Shown here: piece after piece, positions 32,847-41,452 of the stretch
How positions within the stretch are numbered: the first letter of the stretch is position 1
Layout: the number at the start of each line of letters is the position of its first letter
NCBI RefSeq assembly: GCF_002042965.1
Contig: NZ_MZNT01000010.1
Coordinates: 186,001 to 250,000, forward strand
DNA: 64,000 bases
From: Paenibacillus sp. 32352
GTDB lineage: Bacteria > Bacillota > Bacilli > Paenibacillales > NBRC-103111
Direction of reading: 5' to 3'
Notes under the pieces: generated by a model
Databases searched by the model: none
The model's input: only the letters and a program-made list of their open reading frames with translations
What the model was told of the DNA's origin: nothing
Program-made: the position numbers and the translations under genes

Positions 32847-34011
32847 ATATCGACCTTTAATGGAGTCGTTTCATTTCAAGAATGGTATCGAAGTAAAGAA
32901 CCGCATTGTTCATGCGCCAATGACGATATCTTATTCTCAGCAAGACGGTACGATTTCTGATGAATTACTCGCCTATTACGAAAGACGTTCGAACGGTGTT
33001 GGAATGGTTATAACGGGGAGTGCAATAGTCACATCAAATAGCAGGGTATTTGGCGGCGAATTGGCGGCTGATCATGATGATAAGATCCCGAGTTTACAAC
33101 GCCTGGCAACAACAATAAAGAAACGTGGGGCAAAAGCCATTCTGCAAATCTTTCATGGCGGCCGCGAAAGTTCGCCGGAATTGACACCGGTCGGTGATAT
33201 TGTAAGTGCGAGTGCAGTTCCTAAAGAAGGGTCGAGCATAATCCCCCGAGCACTTGAAGAGCAGGAAATTGGGGAGATCATTCATGCGTTTGGCGCTAGC
33301 ACTCGGAGGGCAATCGAGGCTGGTTTCGACGGGGTAGAGATTCACGGGGCAAATCGATTTCTTATTCAACAATTTTTCTCACCGTACACAAACCAACGCA
33401 ATGATCGTTGGGGAGGAAATATAGACAAACGTATGGCGTTTCCGCTCGCTGTTGTAGATGAAGTCCAAAAAGTAGTGGCTAAGTATGCCAAACAGCCGTT
33501 TCTCGTGGGATATCGGTTATCGCCAGAAGAAGAATGGACACCCGGTATTACAATGGACGATACACTTAAATTGTTGGATGTCCTCGCAAATAAAAATTTG
33601 GATTATTTGCATATCTCTTTAATGGACTTTTGGTCTATGCCTAGGCGTGGAGTAGAGGACCATCGCTCTAGAATGGAACTAATTTACGAGCTCGTCGGGC
33701 AAAGAGTTTCCGTTATCGGTGTAGGTTCGATCCGCACCCCTGACGAGGCACTAAGAGCGTTACAATCGGGACTTCCATTTATTGCACTTGGACGAGAACT
33801 GATTATCGACCCAGATTGGGTAGAAAAAATAACGCTAGGTAAGGAAAACGAAATTCGTACTGAGTTAACTTTAGATGATCAAGAAAAATTGGGGATTGCT
33901 GATCCATTATGGTTGAAAATTATTAATACCCCAGGATGGTTCCCTATCTCTAATGGCATCATACGAACTTCCCCCTTTCACGGCAATAAGCTAACATACC
34001 CGATAGTTTAA
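32836..34011 (+). CDS. Old Yellow Enzyme-family NADH:flavin oxidoreductase
   Basis: A 391-residue FMN-dependent TIM-barrel oxidoreductase. It has KNRIVHAPM near the N-terminus, QIFHGGRESSP, the substrate-anion pair in EIHGANRFLIQQFFSP, RNDRWGGNIDKRMAF and the C-terminal phosphate-binding GVGSIRTPDEAL and IALGRELIIDPDW. OYE homologues reduce activated C=C bonds of enones and other electrophiles. The start has AAAGGAG 8 bases upstream. It is driven by a MerR-type promoter and lies beside merR and an SDR gene, so an electrophile-detoxification regulon is likely (inference). Confidence 0.95.
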   Translation: MNPKYRPLMESFHFKNGIEVKNRIVHAPMTISYSQQDGTISDELLAYYERRSNGVGMVITGSAIVTSNSRVFGGELAADHDDKIPSLQRLATTIKKRGAKAILQIFHGGRESSPELTPVGDIVSASAVPKEGSSIIPRALEEQEIGEIIHAFGASTRRAIEAGFDGVEIHGANRFLIQQFFSPYTNQRNDRWGGNIDKRMAFPLAVVDEVQKVVAKYAKQPFLVGYRLSPEEEWTPGITMDDTLKLLDVLANKNLDYLHISLMDFWSMPRRGVEDHRSRMELIYELVGQRVSVIGVGSIRTPDEALRALQSGLPFIALGRELIIDPDWVEKITLGKENEIRTELTLDDQEKLGIADPLWLKIINTPGWFPISNGIIRTSPFHGNKLTYPIV

Positions 34012-34032
34012 TGACGTTATTATACCAACATT

Positions 34033-34064
34033 ATATTGTATATTGTTTCGTAATATTGTATATT
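34033..34064 (+). promoter_or_regulatory. Tandem 12-bp direct repeats before a GNAT gene
   Basis: ATATTGTATATT occurs at 34033-34044 and exactly again at 34053-34064, 20 bp apart (about two helical turns) and 30 bp before the next start codon. Candidate operator or promoter elements; AT-rich chance repeats are possible. Confidence 0.35.
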
Positions 34065-34093
34065 TATGCAATACTGACTAGGAGGGTTTCATT

Positions 34094-34540
34094 ATGTCAC
34101 TTGTCATAAGATATGCTGAACTTGATGATTTGAACAGCTTGACCGAGTTAATGTATGAATACATTGTTGGTTTTTATAAGAAGCCTCGACCTACCACTGA
34201 AAAACTTCATCAGTTGATTCAAAAGCTTCTAGAGAGACAGGAAGGTGTACAGTTTGTCGCATTACAAGATGGGAAGTTAGTTGGTTTTGCCACATTATAT
34301 TTTACTCTCAGCACCATGAAAGCAGATAAATACACTGTCATGAACGACCTCTTTGTAATTGAGCAATTACGGGATACAGAAGTGGAATCACAACTGTTTT
34401 TAGAATGTCACAAGTACACAAAAGAGCATCAATTTACTCATATGTCTTGGATAACGGCAACGGATAATATACGAGCTCAACAGTTTTTTGATAAGATGGG
34501 AGCCATGCAGGGGGATTGGGTTAACTACTCAATTATATAA
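34094..34540 (+). CDS. GNAT-family N-acetyltransferase
   Basis: A 148-residue GNAT protein starting SLVIRYAELDDLNSLTELMYEYI. It has VQFVALQDGKLVGFATLYFT, MNDLFVIEQLRDTEVESQLF (acetyl-CoA region, with the usual RGxG replaced by RDTEVES) and a C-terminal NIRAQQFFDKMGA. The loss of the glycine-rich loop leaves activity open. The start follows AGGAGGG. Substrate unknown. Confidence 0.85.
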   Translation: MSLVIRYAELDDLNSLTELMYEYIVGFYKKPRPTTEKLHQLIQKLLERQEGVQFVALQDGKLVGFATLYFTLSTMKADKYTVMNDLFVIEQLRDTEVESQLFLECHKYTKEHQFTHMSWITATDNIRAQQFFDKMGAMQGDWVNYSII

Positions 34541-34606
34541 GCATTTGAACTCACTTAGATTGAGATCTTTTTTACCTAAATTGCCAGTGACTTTAATGAA
34601 CGAAGA

Positions 34607-34651
34607 GGAGCTTGCTCCGTTGCAAGCTCCCACTATCGTACCCGTTACTTC
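34607..34651. repeat. Intergenic hairpin repeat copy
   Basis: A perfect 9-bp hairpin GGAGCTTGC-TCCGTT-GCAAGCTCC (34607-34630) is followed by CACTATCGTACCCGTTACTTC. It is one of several related copies in the window and lies between two convergent genes. Confidence 0.6.
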
Positions 34652-34680
34652 AATAAGGAATAGGGTACGAAAATTCTTCA

Positions 34681-34872
34681 TTACTTTTCCTTATTAATTG
34701 CTTTGTATAGATACCAGCCACCCCAACCTCCAACAAATACTATTAGTAGTTTAAAAATGTTGCGTTCAGGTTTTCCTTCTTGCAGCCAGTCGATATTAAA
34801 AATATAAGCTATACCTAGGACAATTCCGATAGCTAACAGCCCGAAAATCAACCTAATAAAATATTCTTTCAT
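34681..34872 (-). CDS. Small two-helix membrane protein
   Basis: A 63-residue protein MKEYFIRLIFGLLAIGIVLG..., with hydrophobic helices about 6-24 and 40-56 and a short charged tail. ATG 34872 has AAAGGG 6 bases upstream. It lies 38 bp after the ADP-ribosylglycohydrolase stop on the same strand and may be cotranscribed. No family or function is recognised. Confidence 0.7.
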   Translation of the reverse strand: MKEYFIRLIFGLLAIGIVLGIAYIFNIDWLQEGKPERNIFKLLIVFVGGWGGWYLYKAINKEK

Positions 34873-34910
34873 ATGGAACCCTTTCTTTGCTTTAAATGTA
34901 ATCATCATTT

Positions 34911-35891
34911 CTACGTCCTAAGAGCTGCAATAATAGGTGCTAATGCTACTATCTCCCCTCCATTTACTTTCTCAACAGAGGTGTACCAGCTATTGTTTAA
35001 TGTTTCAGGAAACATGGCAGCAGCTATTCCGGCCCCCATTGAAGCCACAGAGTCGGTATCCCCGCCTAAGTTAGAAGCCAATAAAATTGTTTTATCCGCA
35101 GACTTTGTAAGCACAGCAAAGTTTATTGCCAGGGCTACAATATATGGGGTTTTCCAAGGCATGTATTTTTCTTTGATCCGATCTAGGGAGATGTCTTTCT
35201 CGCTAGCAAGATCATCGAATATCTGCAAAATTAAATCAGCAATACATATAGGATCCTCTGAGCCTTCAGGCCGATATTTCTCCGAATTTCTCGCAGCTAA
35301 AACAGAATGTTGAAGAACTTCTTCCGGGGATTTATTATCAATTGCTGCGGAAACTGCAGCTGCTACTGCACTTGCGCCACTTATCGCTATTCTCCCGCCG
35401 TGTGTTGGGATGGACGCTTCAAACACAGAAGAAAGGAGATCTTGTATTTTAGCTGATGAATATAAAGCCCCTACAGGTGCGACACGCATAGCTGCCCCAC
35501 AACCATTACCTTCAAAAGTTACGCGGTTTGGATCCCCCTGCTCCTGAAATCTTCCAAGTGCCAATGTAAGGCGATTAGACTTTTTACATAGCATAAGTTG
35601 CTTACCGACAGCGGTATGAGTAATCGGCAGTCCTTCTACAATCACTTTGGCAATCGCGAGAGTTTGCTCCGTATCGTCAGTTGTTTCTCCAAATCTATAG
35701 TCATAGTGCTTTCCTTTATATCTCGGCATGACCACTCCAACTTCACCTTCAAATCCATTAATGCCATTGGGGAACCATTCACGAATCTCTTCATATTGTA
35801 AGGATTCAGTTTGTTTTCCAATCGCATCGCCCGTTGCGATCCCTTTAAAACATGCGGTAATCCTTTGTAGTGCAGTATAATTCGGTGCCAT
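34911..35891 (-). CDS. ADP-ribosylglycohydrolase family protein
   Basis: A 326-residue all-helical (DraG-like) hydrolase. It has the N-terminal GIATGDAIGKQTE, the dinuclear Mg-binding TTDDTEQT and the C-terminal NLGGDTDSVASMGAGI, so all metal ligands are present. Family members remove ADP-ribose from proteins or nucleic acids, or act on related substrates. ATG 35891 is favoured (GGGTG 6 bases upstream); GTG 35900 is in frame. No ADP-ribosyltransferase gene is seen nearby, so a toxin-antitoxin pairing such as DarTG is not supported. Confidence 0.92.
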   Translation of the reverse strand: MAPNYTALQRITACFKGIATGDAIGKQTESLQYEEIREWFPNGINGFEGEVGVVMPRYKGKHYDYRFGETTDDTEQTLAIAKVIVEGLPITHTAVGKQLMLCKKSNRLTLALGRFQEQGDPNRVTFEGNGCGAAMRVAPVGALYSSAKIQDLLSSVFEASIPTHGGRIAISGASAVAAAVSAAIDNKSPEEVLQHSVLAARNSEKYRPEGSEDPICIADLILQIFDDLASEKDISLDRIKEKYMPWKTPYIVALAINFAVLTKSADKTILLASNLGGDTDSVASMGAGIAAAMFPETLNNSWYTSVEKVNGGEIVALAPIIAALRT

Positions 35892-36015
35892 TGTTTTCAC
35901 CCGTTTCGTTTGTAATTTGAATTTAGTTGCATGTTCAATTTAGATTCTCTTCTGCTGCCTGAAGTAGAGTATAGTAGGAGTAGTAGTTGAAAATATATTC
36001 CAGGAGGCTACAGCC

Positions 36016-36417
36016 ATGTCACAGGAGATTTGGATTAACCTGCCGGTCAAAGATGTTGAGAGGTCGACTGCCTTTTTCAATGAGATTGGATTCCATGCGG
36101 TGAGCTTTGGTAACGAGAGAGCCAAGCTTGCCATAGGCCAAACAACGATTCTGCTCTTCCCGAATGCGGCGTTTGAGGACTTTACAGGTGCAAAAACCGC
36201 AGATACTTCCCATAGTGCAGAGGTCATTTTTTCCATTGGCGCTGAAAGCAGAGAAGAAGTAGATGCCTTTATTCAAAAAGTAGAGGCTGCCGGAGGAAGC
36301 ATCTTTAGCAAGCCGAGTGAAACGGACGGCTGGATGTACGGCGCAGGATTCGCCGACCTGGACGGACACCGCTGGAACCTGCTGTACATGGATCAGAGCA
36401 AAATGCCGAAACGCTGA
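36016..36417 (+). CDS. VOC-family (glyoxalase-like) protein
   Basis: A 133-residue vicinal-oxygen-chelate fold protein with WINLPVKDVERSTAFFNEIGF at the first beta-alpha unit and YGAGFADLDGHRWNLLYMD at the second metal-ligand position. Such proteins include glyoxalases, dioxygenases and antibiotic-binding proteins. This subgroup resembles PhnB/YyaH-like uncharacterised members. The start follows CAGGAGG. A strong terminator follows directly. Confidence 0.9.
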   Translation: MSQEIWINLPVKDVERSTAFFNEIGFHAVSFGNERAKLAIGQTTILLFPNAAFEDFTGAKTADTSHSAEVIFSIGAESREEVDAFIQKVEAAGGSIFSKPSETDGWMYGAGFADLDGHRWNLLYMDQSKMPKR

Positions 36418-36423
36418 TATGGA

Positions 36424-36461
36424 AACGCCGGTAACCTTAAGCAGGGGACCGGTGTTTTTTT
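36424..36461 (+). terminator. Terminator after the VOC gene
   Basis: Arms AACGCCGGT/ACCGGTGTT (36424-36432 and 36448-36456, with a G-T pair) are followed by a run of seven T. Confidence 0.85.
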
Positions 36462-36471
36462 GCACCCCGCT

Positions 36472-36836
36472 TTATTTTGACTGGAATTCAGATGTGATCT
36501 CTTCAATGACGGCAATAGCCTTAATTTTTGATAAGTTTATGTACTCGATAATGTCATCAAAATGATATACTTCCAGTCTGCAGTCTTTATTTTCTTCTAT
36601 AATTTCAAAATCCCCGTACATTACTTCAATAAATTTCTGTAGGTCGGTTTGAGTTATATCGTCTATATCTCTCGGGAGAGAATCCATTTCCAGCCAATCT
36701 TTAAGGTATCCCATATTATAATGACAAAGCAGCTTTGTATTCATTTTGCTAAAATCTGAATACCATCTTTGTAAAAAGGCCGGGTCTGAATCTTGCTTCT
36801 GTCAACCGCGAACCCATAAAACTCCTCCTTGCGCAC
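36472..36836 (-). pseudogene. Hypothetical protein gene with a frameshift
   Basis: The intact-looking downstream frame (90 codons from 36744, with HYNMGYLKDWLEMDSLP and LEVYHFDDIIEYINL) lacks a good start site. Upstream, GTG 36836 (AGGT 5 bases before) opens a frame reading EEFYGFAVDRSKIQTRPF, and then a one-base shift at the T run (36773-36777) leads into LQRWYSDFSKMNTKLL of the downstream frame. One extra T would restore a roughly 121-residue protein. It begins 16 bp after the NTPase stop, so the pair is likely an operon. No family is recognised. Confidence 0.6.
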
Positions 36837-36851
36837 ATTTTACCTAATGCG

Positions 36852-37378
36852 TTATAAAAACTTAAGAATATCATTTGCCACTGTTTTTGTTATCAACTCA
36901 CGGTTTTCTTCATTCAAATGATAAAGTTTTATCCCGGACAGTTTCTTTATCTTATTAATGCTTGGATGACTATCTGCACAAATGGTTCCTATAATAATAT
37001 GCTGCGAACTCGAAATAACTTCATGGATCATTTTTTCAAAAGGGGCGGACAGCATTTGCATGAACCCGATCTCGTCAATAACTGTAATCCTCTTTGTTTC
37101 TAACGATAGCTTCACTGCCTTTAAGGCGACATTCTCGAAAGCTTCTACGTCAACGCCATATCTCCCTATTCTTATCGAACTTTCGCTATCAACATTTGCA
37201 ATACATGCATTCTCGCCGTTAAGCGTCACGCAATTAAATCCGGTACGATTTGTAAGGTTATGTATTTCTTCAGTATAAAACCACCAAAATATTCCGGACC
37301 CACTTTTTGAATGATTCGTTTTATAGCTGTTGATTTTCCCGCACGAGGTTTCCCGGTTAATAAAAAACAAGTTTCCAA
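36852..37378 (-). pseudogene. THEP1-like nucleoside-triphosphatase, frameshifted
   Basis: The N-terminal P-loop GKPRAGKST lies in one frame, from TTG 37378 (GGGAG 7 bases upstream) through IIQKVGPEYFGGF. The rest, FYTEEIHNLTNRTGFNC, the Walker B-like TVIDEIGFMQML and the C-terminal NEENRELITKTVA, lies in another frame. The shift falls at a T run (37277-37280): one additional T would give a continuous approximately 175-residue NTPase of the THEP1 (NTPase_1) family, which hydrolyses NTPs and may act on nucleotides or RNA. It is a true mutation or a sequencing error. A more degraded copy exists at 21655-21912. Confidence 0.75.
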
Positions 37379-37517
37379 ATCATCACTCCCTAAAATATCC
37401 AGATATGAAACTATTCGCGGAAAATGTTAAGTTATCCTGTTCTTCCCTCAAATTTGCCGTGGACAAACCTATCATCTCAGGGGCGGTCCAACACGTTCGC
37501 CGAAAGCTAGAGGCAAA

Positions 37518-37549
37518 TGAAAAAGCCGCGGAGTAATTTCCCCGAGGCT
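37518..37549 (-). terminator. Terminator after the AHSA1 gene
   Basis: AGCCTCGGGG and CTCCGCGGCT (minus strand) pair with two mismatches around AAATTA and are followed by TTTTT. It begins about 23 bp after the stop at 37572. Confidence 0.75.
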
Positions 37550-37571
37550 TCCGTCTCACCGATGTATCGAC

Positions 37572-38072
37572 TTACAGTTGACTAGCCAGGTAATTGGCCA
37601 GTTGCTCAAACGTGCCTTCGAACCCTTGTGAAACCATCTGTGCCATAGCGTCAAATGCTTCCTGTTCCTCAGCAGAGGCATTGATCGGACCGCCCTGCAG
37701 CGTTAAAACCGTCTTTCCCTCGTATTCTTCCAGCGTTAAAATATTCAGAATCTCAAGCGGCCAGTTCGGATTAAACGGAGCGCGAACCGTGTTACCTTCT
37801 TCGTCGGAAAAGGATTGGACCCATACCAGTTTCACCGGCTCCTGCACTTCCTGGTAAACGAACTTGCCCCACATTGCGTGCTGCCCATCTGGAGACTTCT
37901 GGCAGCCAAGAAACATACCGCCTGGACGAACATCCATTGTTACCACTTCAAGAGAGAACCTCTTAGGTCCCCACCAGTTTCCAAAGTGTGCCGGATCGGT
38001 CCACACCTTAAATACCAATTCTCGAGGAGCATTAAACTCGCGTTTCAATAAAAGTCCTTGTTGGCTGTTCAT
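37572..38072 (-). CDS. SRPBCC/AHSA1-domain protein
   Basis: A 166-residue protein of the START/SRPBCC Hsp90-ATPase-activator-homologue group (YndB/CalC-like). It has LLLKREFNAPRELVFKVWTDPAHFGNWWGPKRF at the N-terminus, given here as FNAPRELVFKVWTDP and NWWGPKRFS, and a C-terminal helix QMVSQGFEGTFEQLANYL. It binds a hydrophobic ligand; function unknown. Its ATG overlaps the arsR stop by one base (TAATG), a coupled arrangement often seen for ArsR-AHSA1 pairs. Confidence 0.93.
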   Translation of the reverse strand: MNSQQGLLLKREFNAPRELVFKVWTDPAHFGNWWGPKRFSLEVVTMDVRPGGMFLGCQKSPDGQHAMWGKFVYQEVQEPVKLVWVQSFSDEEGNTVRAPFNPNWPLEILNILTLEEYEGKTVLTLQGGPINASAEEQEAFDAMAQMVSQGFEGTFEQLANYLASQL

Positions 38073-38416
38073 TAGACTTCCTCCTTGGGATTTTGGGATG
38101 AACTAGTACTTTCTAAATGATTGAGATAGTCGGATAGACGGTCAAGACGTTCTTCCCACATGCTGCGAAACGATTCGAGCCATTCATCCATTTCCTTTAA
38201 GGGTTCCGGGCGCAATCTGTAGATTCGCCGGTTGGCGTCCGCCCGTACTTCGACAAGATGGGCATCATTCAAGATTTTCAGATGTTTGGATGCCTGGGGT
38301 TGCCGAAGGTGCAACCGATCCGCAATTTCCCCGACCGTAAGCGGACCTTCACGCAACAGTTCGATGATCTGCAATCGGTTGGGTTCTGCGAGCGCATTCA
38401 TGGTTGTAGTATTCAT
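38072..38416 (-). CDS. ArsR-family transcriptional regulator
   Basis: A 114-residue winged-helix repressor: LAEPNRLQIIELLREGPLTV, then the helix-turn-helix GEIADRLHLRQPQASKHLKIL, the wing DANRRIYRLRPEPL and a C-terminal dimer helix. No metal-binding ELCVCDL-type cysteine motif is present, so it belongs to the non-metal subgroup typically paired with AHSA1-domain genes. GGGAGG lies 4 bases before ATG. It likely regulates its own operon. Confidence 0.94.
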   Translation of the reverse strand: MNTTTMNALAEPNRLQIIELLREGPLTVGEIADRLHLRQPQASKHLKILNDAHLVEVRADANRRIYRLRPEPLKEMDEWLESFRSMWEERLDRLSDYLNHLESTSSSQNPKEEV

Positions 38417-38513
38417 TGGCCCTCCCGATGAATTCTGTTACAGTTTACTGGAAGCTTGCTTCAGAAGCCCAGAGGTCGTCAACTTCCGATTGGTTCTTTA
38501 GCTATTTCGTTGT

Positions 38514-38564
38514 TAAAAAAAGAAAATGCCCCCGAACCTTTGGTGAAGAGACTCGGGAGCATTT
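38514..38564 (-). terminator. Terminator after the sugar isomerase gene
   Basis: 12-bp arms (38524-38535 and 38553-38564, one mismatch) are followed on the minus strand by TTTTCTTTTTTT. Confidence 0.85.
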
Positions 38565-38608
38565 CATAAGTTTGGAACATGATACTGCTAACAAATCTGA
38601 AAAGTTTG

Positions 38609-39436
38609 CTACAAATAAGGCTCTACTATTCGCCGTATTCTTTCCAGCCCTTCCCACATATCGCCGGGGCCGTCATAGATCAGTACTACGGCTCCGTTAT
38701 AACCGGTCGCCTTCAGCTGCTCCAGACAGCTGCGGAATTCCGGTTCATCAGGGATACCGGCATCATCATAATGGGCCTTGGCATGTACGGATACGCTGTA
38801 GGGCAGCGTCATTGAGATTTCGTCATATTTGGCCTGTCCCGTGAAATTGCCGAAATCCGTAATCATCCGGAACGAATGATGTCCCTTTTCCAGAAGCCGC
38901 AAACAGTTAGCTCCAGTGGAGGTCAATGGGCGGAAATTTTCCGTGACAACCTGGACCCCACGGACGGAAGCATATTCCTGCAGCTCGGACAACCGTGCTG
39001 CCGCGCGTTGCAGGGCCTCCTCATCGTATGCCGGAGAATCCCCGGCAATAACCCGTATTCGCTTTGCTCCGGCCTGTGCCGCTGCTTCGATCCAATGCTG
39101 CACCAGACGGTAATCGGCCATGCGGCGCTTCTCATCGGCTGAAGACAAATCGCCGTAATCCAGAAGAAGCGTGTCGAAGGAAATGCCCGATGCTTCAAAT
39201 TGCTGCCGCAGCTCCTGCAAATAGTCCGGCTCGGTGGAAGGAAAATGAAAATGACACACCTCGACGGCACTGTATCCCCTGGAGCTGGCCTCGGCAGGCA
39301 GTTCAACCAAGGATAAGACTTGCGGCTGATCCTGCTCGCGGGTAATATGACTGCCGGTCTCCTGATCCCACTGCGTCCATCTGAGCGGACCGAGCAGCCT
39401 GTGCAGACTCCATGTACTTACGGATAAATAAGACAT
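38609..39436 (-). CDS. Sugar phosphate isomerase/epimerase (AP endonuclease 2-like TIM barrel)
   Basis: A 275-residue xylose-isomerase-like TIM barrel. It has YSAVEVCHFHFPS, the metal-ligand segments QVVTENFRPL, RMITDFGNF and SVHAKAHYD, and a final GYNGAVVLIYDG. Members isomerise or epimerise keto-sugars, inositols or related compounds; substrate unknown. ATG 39436 has GGAGG upstream; the extra frame to 39490 has no support. It lies 197 bp after the GH2 gene on the same strand, consistent with a shared uronate/glycoside pathway. Confidence 0.85.
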   Translation of the reverse strand: MSYLSVSTWSLHRLLGPLRWTQWDQETGSHITREQDQPQVLSLVELPAEASSRGYSAVEVCHFHFPSTEPDYLQELRQQFEASGISFDTLLLDYGDLSSADEKRRMADYRLVQHWIEAAAQAGAKRIRVIAGDSPAYDEEALQRAAARLSELQEYASVRGVQVVTENFRPLTSTGANCLRLLEKGHHSFRMITDFGNFTGQAKYDEISMTLPYSVSVHAKAHYDDAGIPDEPEFRSCLEQLKATGYNGAVVLIYDGPGDMWEGLERIRRIVEPYL

Positions 39437-39633
39437 CGTCTCGCCTCCTGCAGCTTCATATTGGATGATGCATTCATCGAAGCTGCCCAATGGGAAAATT
39501 ATACAGGACGTTGCCCTGCCTTACAATAAGGCATTCGGAAACTTTTCTCCCCAATACATCAGCGTTTTGTCCATATGGATAGGATACAATGTACCGGCAA
39601 TTCCCTTCGCTCTGACTGCCTTGCCATCGATCA

Positions 39634-41340
39634 CTATTGATCCCTTCGATAAATCTCCTTGACCAGACGATAAGCCAGCTTAGGCTTGCGATATTCGTTC
39701 AGCAGTCCTTTATTGTTAAAGCTCCTTGCGCGATCACGGAAGTAAGGGCGGTCGCTTCGTACATCGACGCGGATATCGGCAAAATGCCAAATAAGAGTAC
39801 CTACAATGCGAGAATCCTCGCGGAAAATCTCAAGCGCCTGCTGCACGACATCCGCCTGATAATCCTCGCTGAACAAGCGGGGCTCCCAGCCCGTGTCTCC
39901 GAATATACCGGCCGCACCAAACTCGCTCATGATGAGAGGCTTCCCTCCAGCGCCTTGTGCTTCGGCATTACGGTAATAGCTCTGCAGCATGTCGCGGAAG
40001 CCGTCGACGCTCCCTTGGTACCAGCCGTAGTATTTGTTGATTCCGATGACATCGAAATAAGACAAGACGATATCTTCTTCCGGATGCATGGTGGCGTAAG
40101 TAACCAGGCGGCTTTGATCCATACTGCGGATTTTGCCCACAAATTTCTTGGTAAGCTCAAGCGCCTCTTGGGTTCGAGTATCAATCTCGTTATGAGCCCC
40201 CCAGAAAATGATGGAAGGATGATGATAGTCACGCGTAATCATTTCATCCAGCATGCGGACGCCGCGCTCTGCAAACAGAGGGCTGGCCAGCGTTTCCGTG
40301 CTCATAAAACAGCCCCACATCGGAATTTCGCTCCACAAAAGCATCCCGTGCTCATCCAGCAGATCGATCCAGAACTGGCTTTGCGGATAATGCGAGCCAC
40401 GAACGATGTTACAGCCCAAATCCTGCAAAATCGCAAGATCCTTCAGCATGAGCTTGGGCGGGAAAGCAAAGCCCCATTCCGGATGCTCTTCGTGGCGGTT
40501 CACGCCTTGCAGATACAGCTTTTTGCCGTTTAAAAGAATTTGGCCGTCACTCACCTCAACGGTTCGGAAGCCGGTACGGTCGATGTAATCGTCTTCGCCT
40601 GCCTGTACGGTGAACAGATATAATTCCGGACGGCCGACGTCCCATTTGCGGACATTGTCTAGGCTTCCTCGAAGCGTTACCTGCGCAGACTGTCCTGCAG
40701 ACAAGCTTACTATAGCAGCCGGGAAAGCCAGTCCTTCCGTAGAGGCGTTAACGACGATCTCGCTGTCTTCGCTGCTTAATGATTGCAGCTGCACCTGAAG
40801 GGAAATATCCGCTTGGTCGTTTGTCAGCTGATAATCCATTTTCAATGATTCGATGTAGACGTCGGGCAGCTCTTGAAGCTCTACGGAACGAATAATTCCG
40901 CCGTAGGAATACCAATCCGCCACATCGGTAGGCAGGGTTTGCCAATCCAATGTGCTGTCTGCACGAACAATAAGCTCATGCCGTCCTTGAGCCAGATGCG
41001 GAAGCACCAAGCTGAACTGCGTATAGCCGCCAAAATGGCTGCCGACGTGCTGGCCATCAACATAAATATCGGCATGATGCAGAATACCCTCGAACACTAA
41101 CCGGATGCTGCTTTCCTGTGTTATGTCAAAATAAGTACGATACCATGCGGCACCGATATAATCGAACAAGCCTAACTCATTATTCCAGCAGGAGGGAACC
41201 ACAAGCTTGCGGGAACCGGATGGGTAATTGTTGTACCACGCTTCTGTTTGGCCGACATTGCCGGGATCAGTGACAAAGTCCCATAAGCCGTCCAGCAGAC
41301 GGGTTTTACGAAGGATGTGCTGGCGAAAAGTACGTATCAA
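39634..41340 (-). CDS. Glycoside hydrolase family 2 (beta-glucuronidase-like)
   Basis: A 568-residue cytoplasmic GH2 enzyme. It has an N-terminal jelly-roll (about 10-160, YIGAAWYRTYFDI), an immunoglobulin-like domain (160-265) and a TIM barrel (265-568) with LQGVNRHEEHPEWG. The acid/base is E385 in FWGAHNEID and the nucleophile E473 in MSEFGAAG. The size and motifs fit beta-glucuronidases, but beta-galactosidase or other GH2 activity cannot be excluded. It starts with TTG (GGGG 8 bases upstream). It lies between the AraC regulator and the isomerase; the uptake genes at 45.8-49.1 kb may supply its substrate. Confidence 0.9.
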   Translation of the reverse strand: MIRTFRQHILRKTRLLDGLWDFVTDPGNVGQTEAWYNNYPSGSRKLVVPSCWNNELGLFDYIGAAWYRTYFDITQESSIRLVFEGILHHADIYVDGQHVGSHFGGYTQFSLVLPHLAQGRHELIVRADSTLDWQTLPTDVADWYSYGGIIRSVELQELPDVYIESLKMDYQLTNDQADISLQVQLQSLSSEDSEIVVNASTEGLAFPAAIVSLSAGQSAQVTLRGSLDNVRKWDVGRPELYLFTVQAGEDDYIDRTGFRTVEVSDGQILLNGKKLYLQGVNRHEEHPEWGFAFPPKLMLKDLAILQDLGCNIVRGSHYPQSQFWIDLLDEHGMLLWSEIPMWGCFMSTETLASPLFAERGVRMLDEMITRDYHHPSIIFWGAHNEIDTRTQEALELTKKFVGKIRSMDQSRLVTYATMHPEEDIVLSYFDVIGINKYYGWYQGSVDGFRDMLQSYYRNAEAQGAGGKPLIMSEFGAAGIFGDTGWEPRLFSEDYQADVVQQALEIFREDSRIVGTLIWHFADIRVDVRSDRPYFRDRARSFNNKGLLNEYRKPKLAYRLVKEIYRRDQ

Positions 41341-41452
41341 AGGAAAAGCCCCTTTCCTGCTTTTTTCGAAAAGTGTATCATGAAGGAAGCAGCGTCAGCT
41401 ATGGACAAAAGAGATAAGCATTTGTCAAAATCGCCATACAGGTGGGATCAGG

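Noticed and set aside
34911..35891. Possible DarTG-like toxin-antitoxin system based on the ADP-ribosylglycohydrolase
   Set aside because: The protein is DraG-like rather than a macrodomain, and no ADP-ribosyltransferase gene is adjacent.
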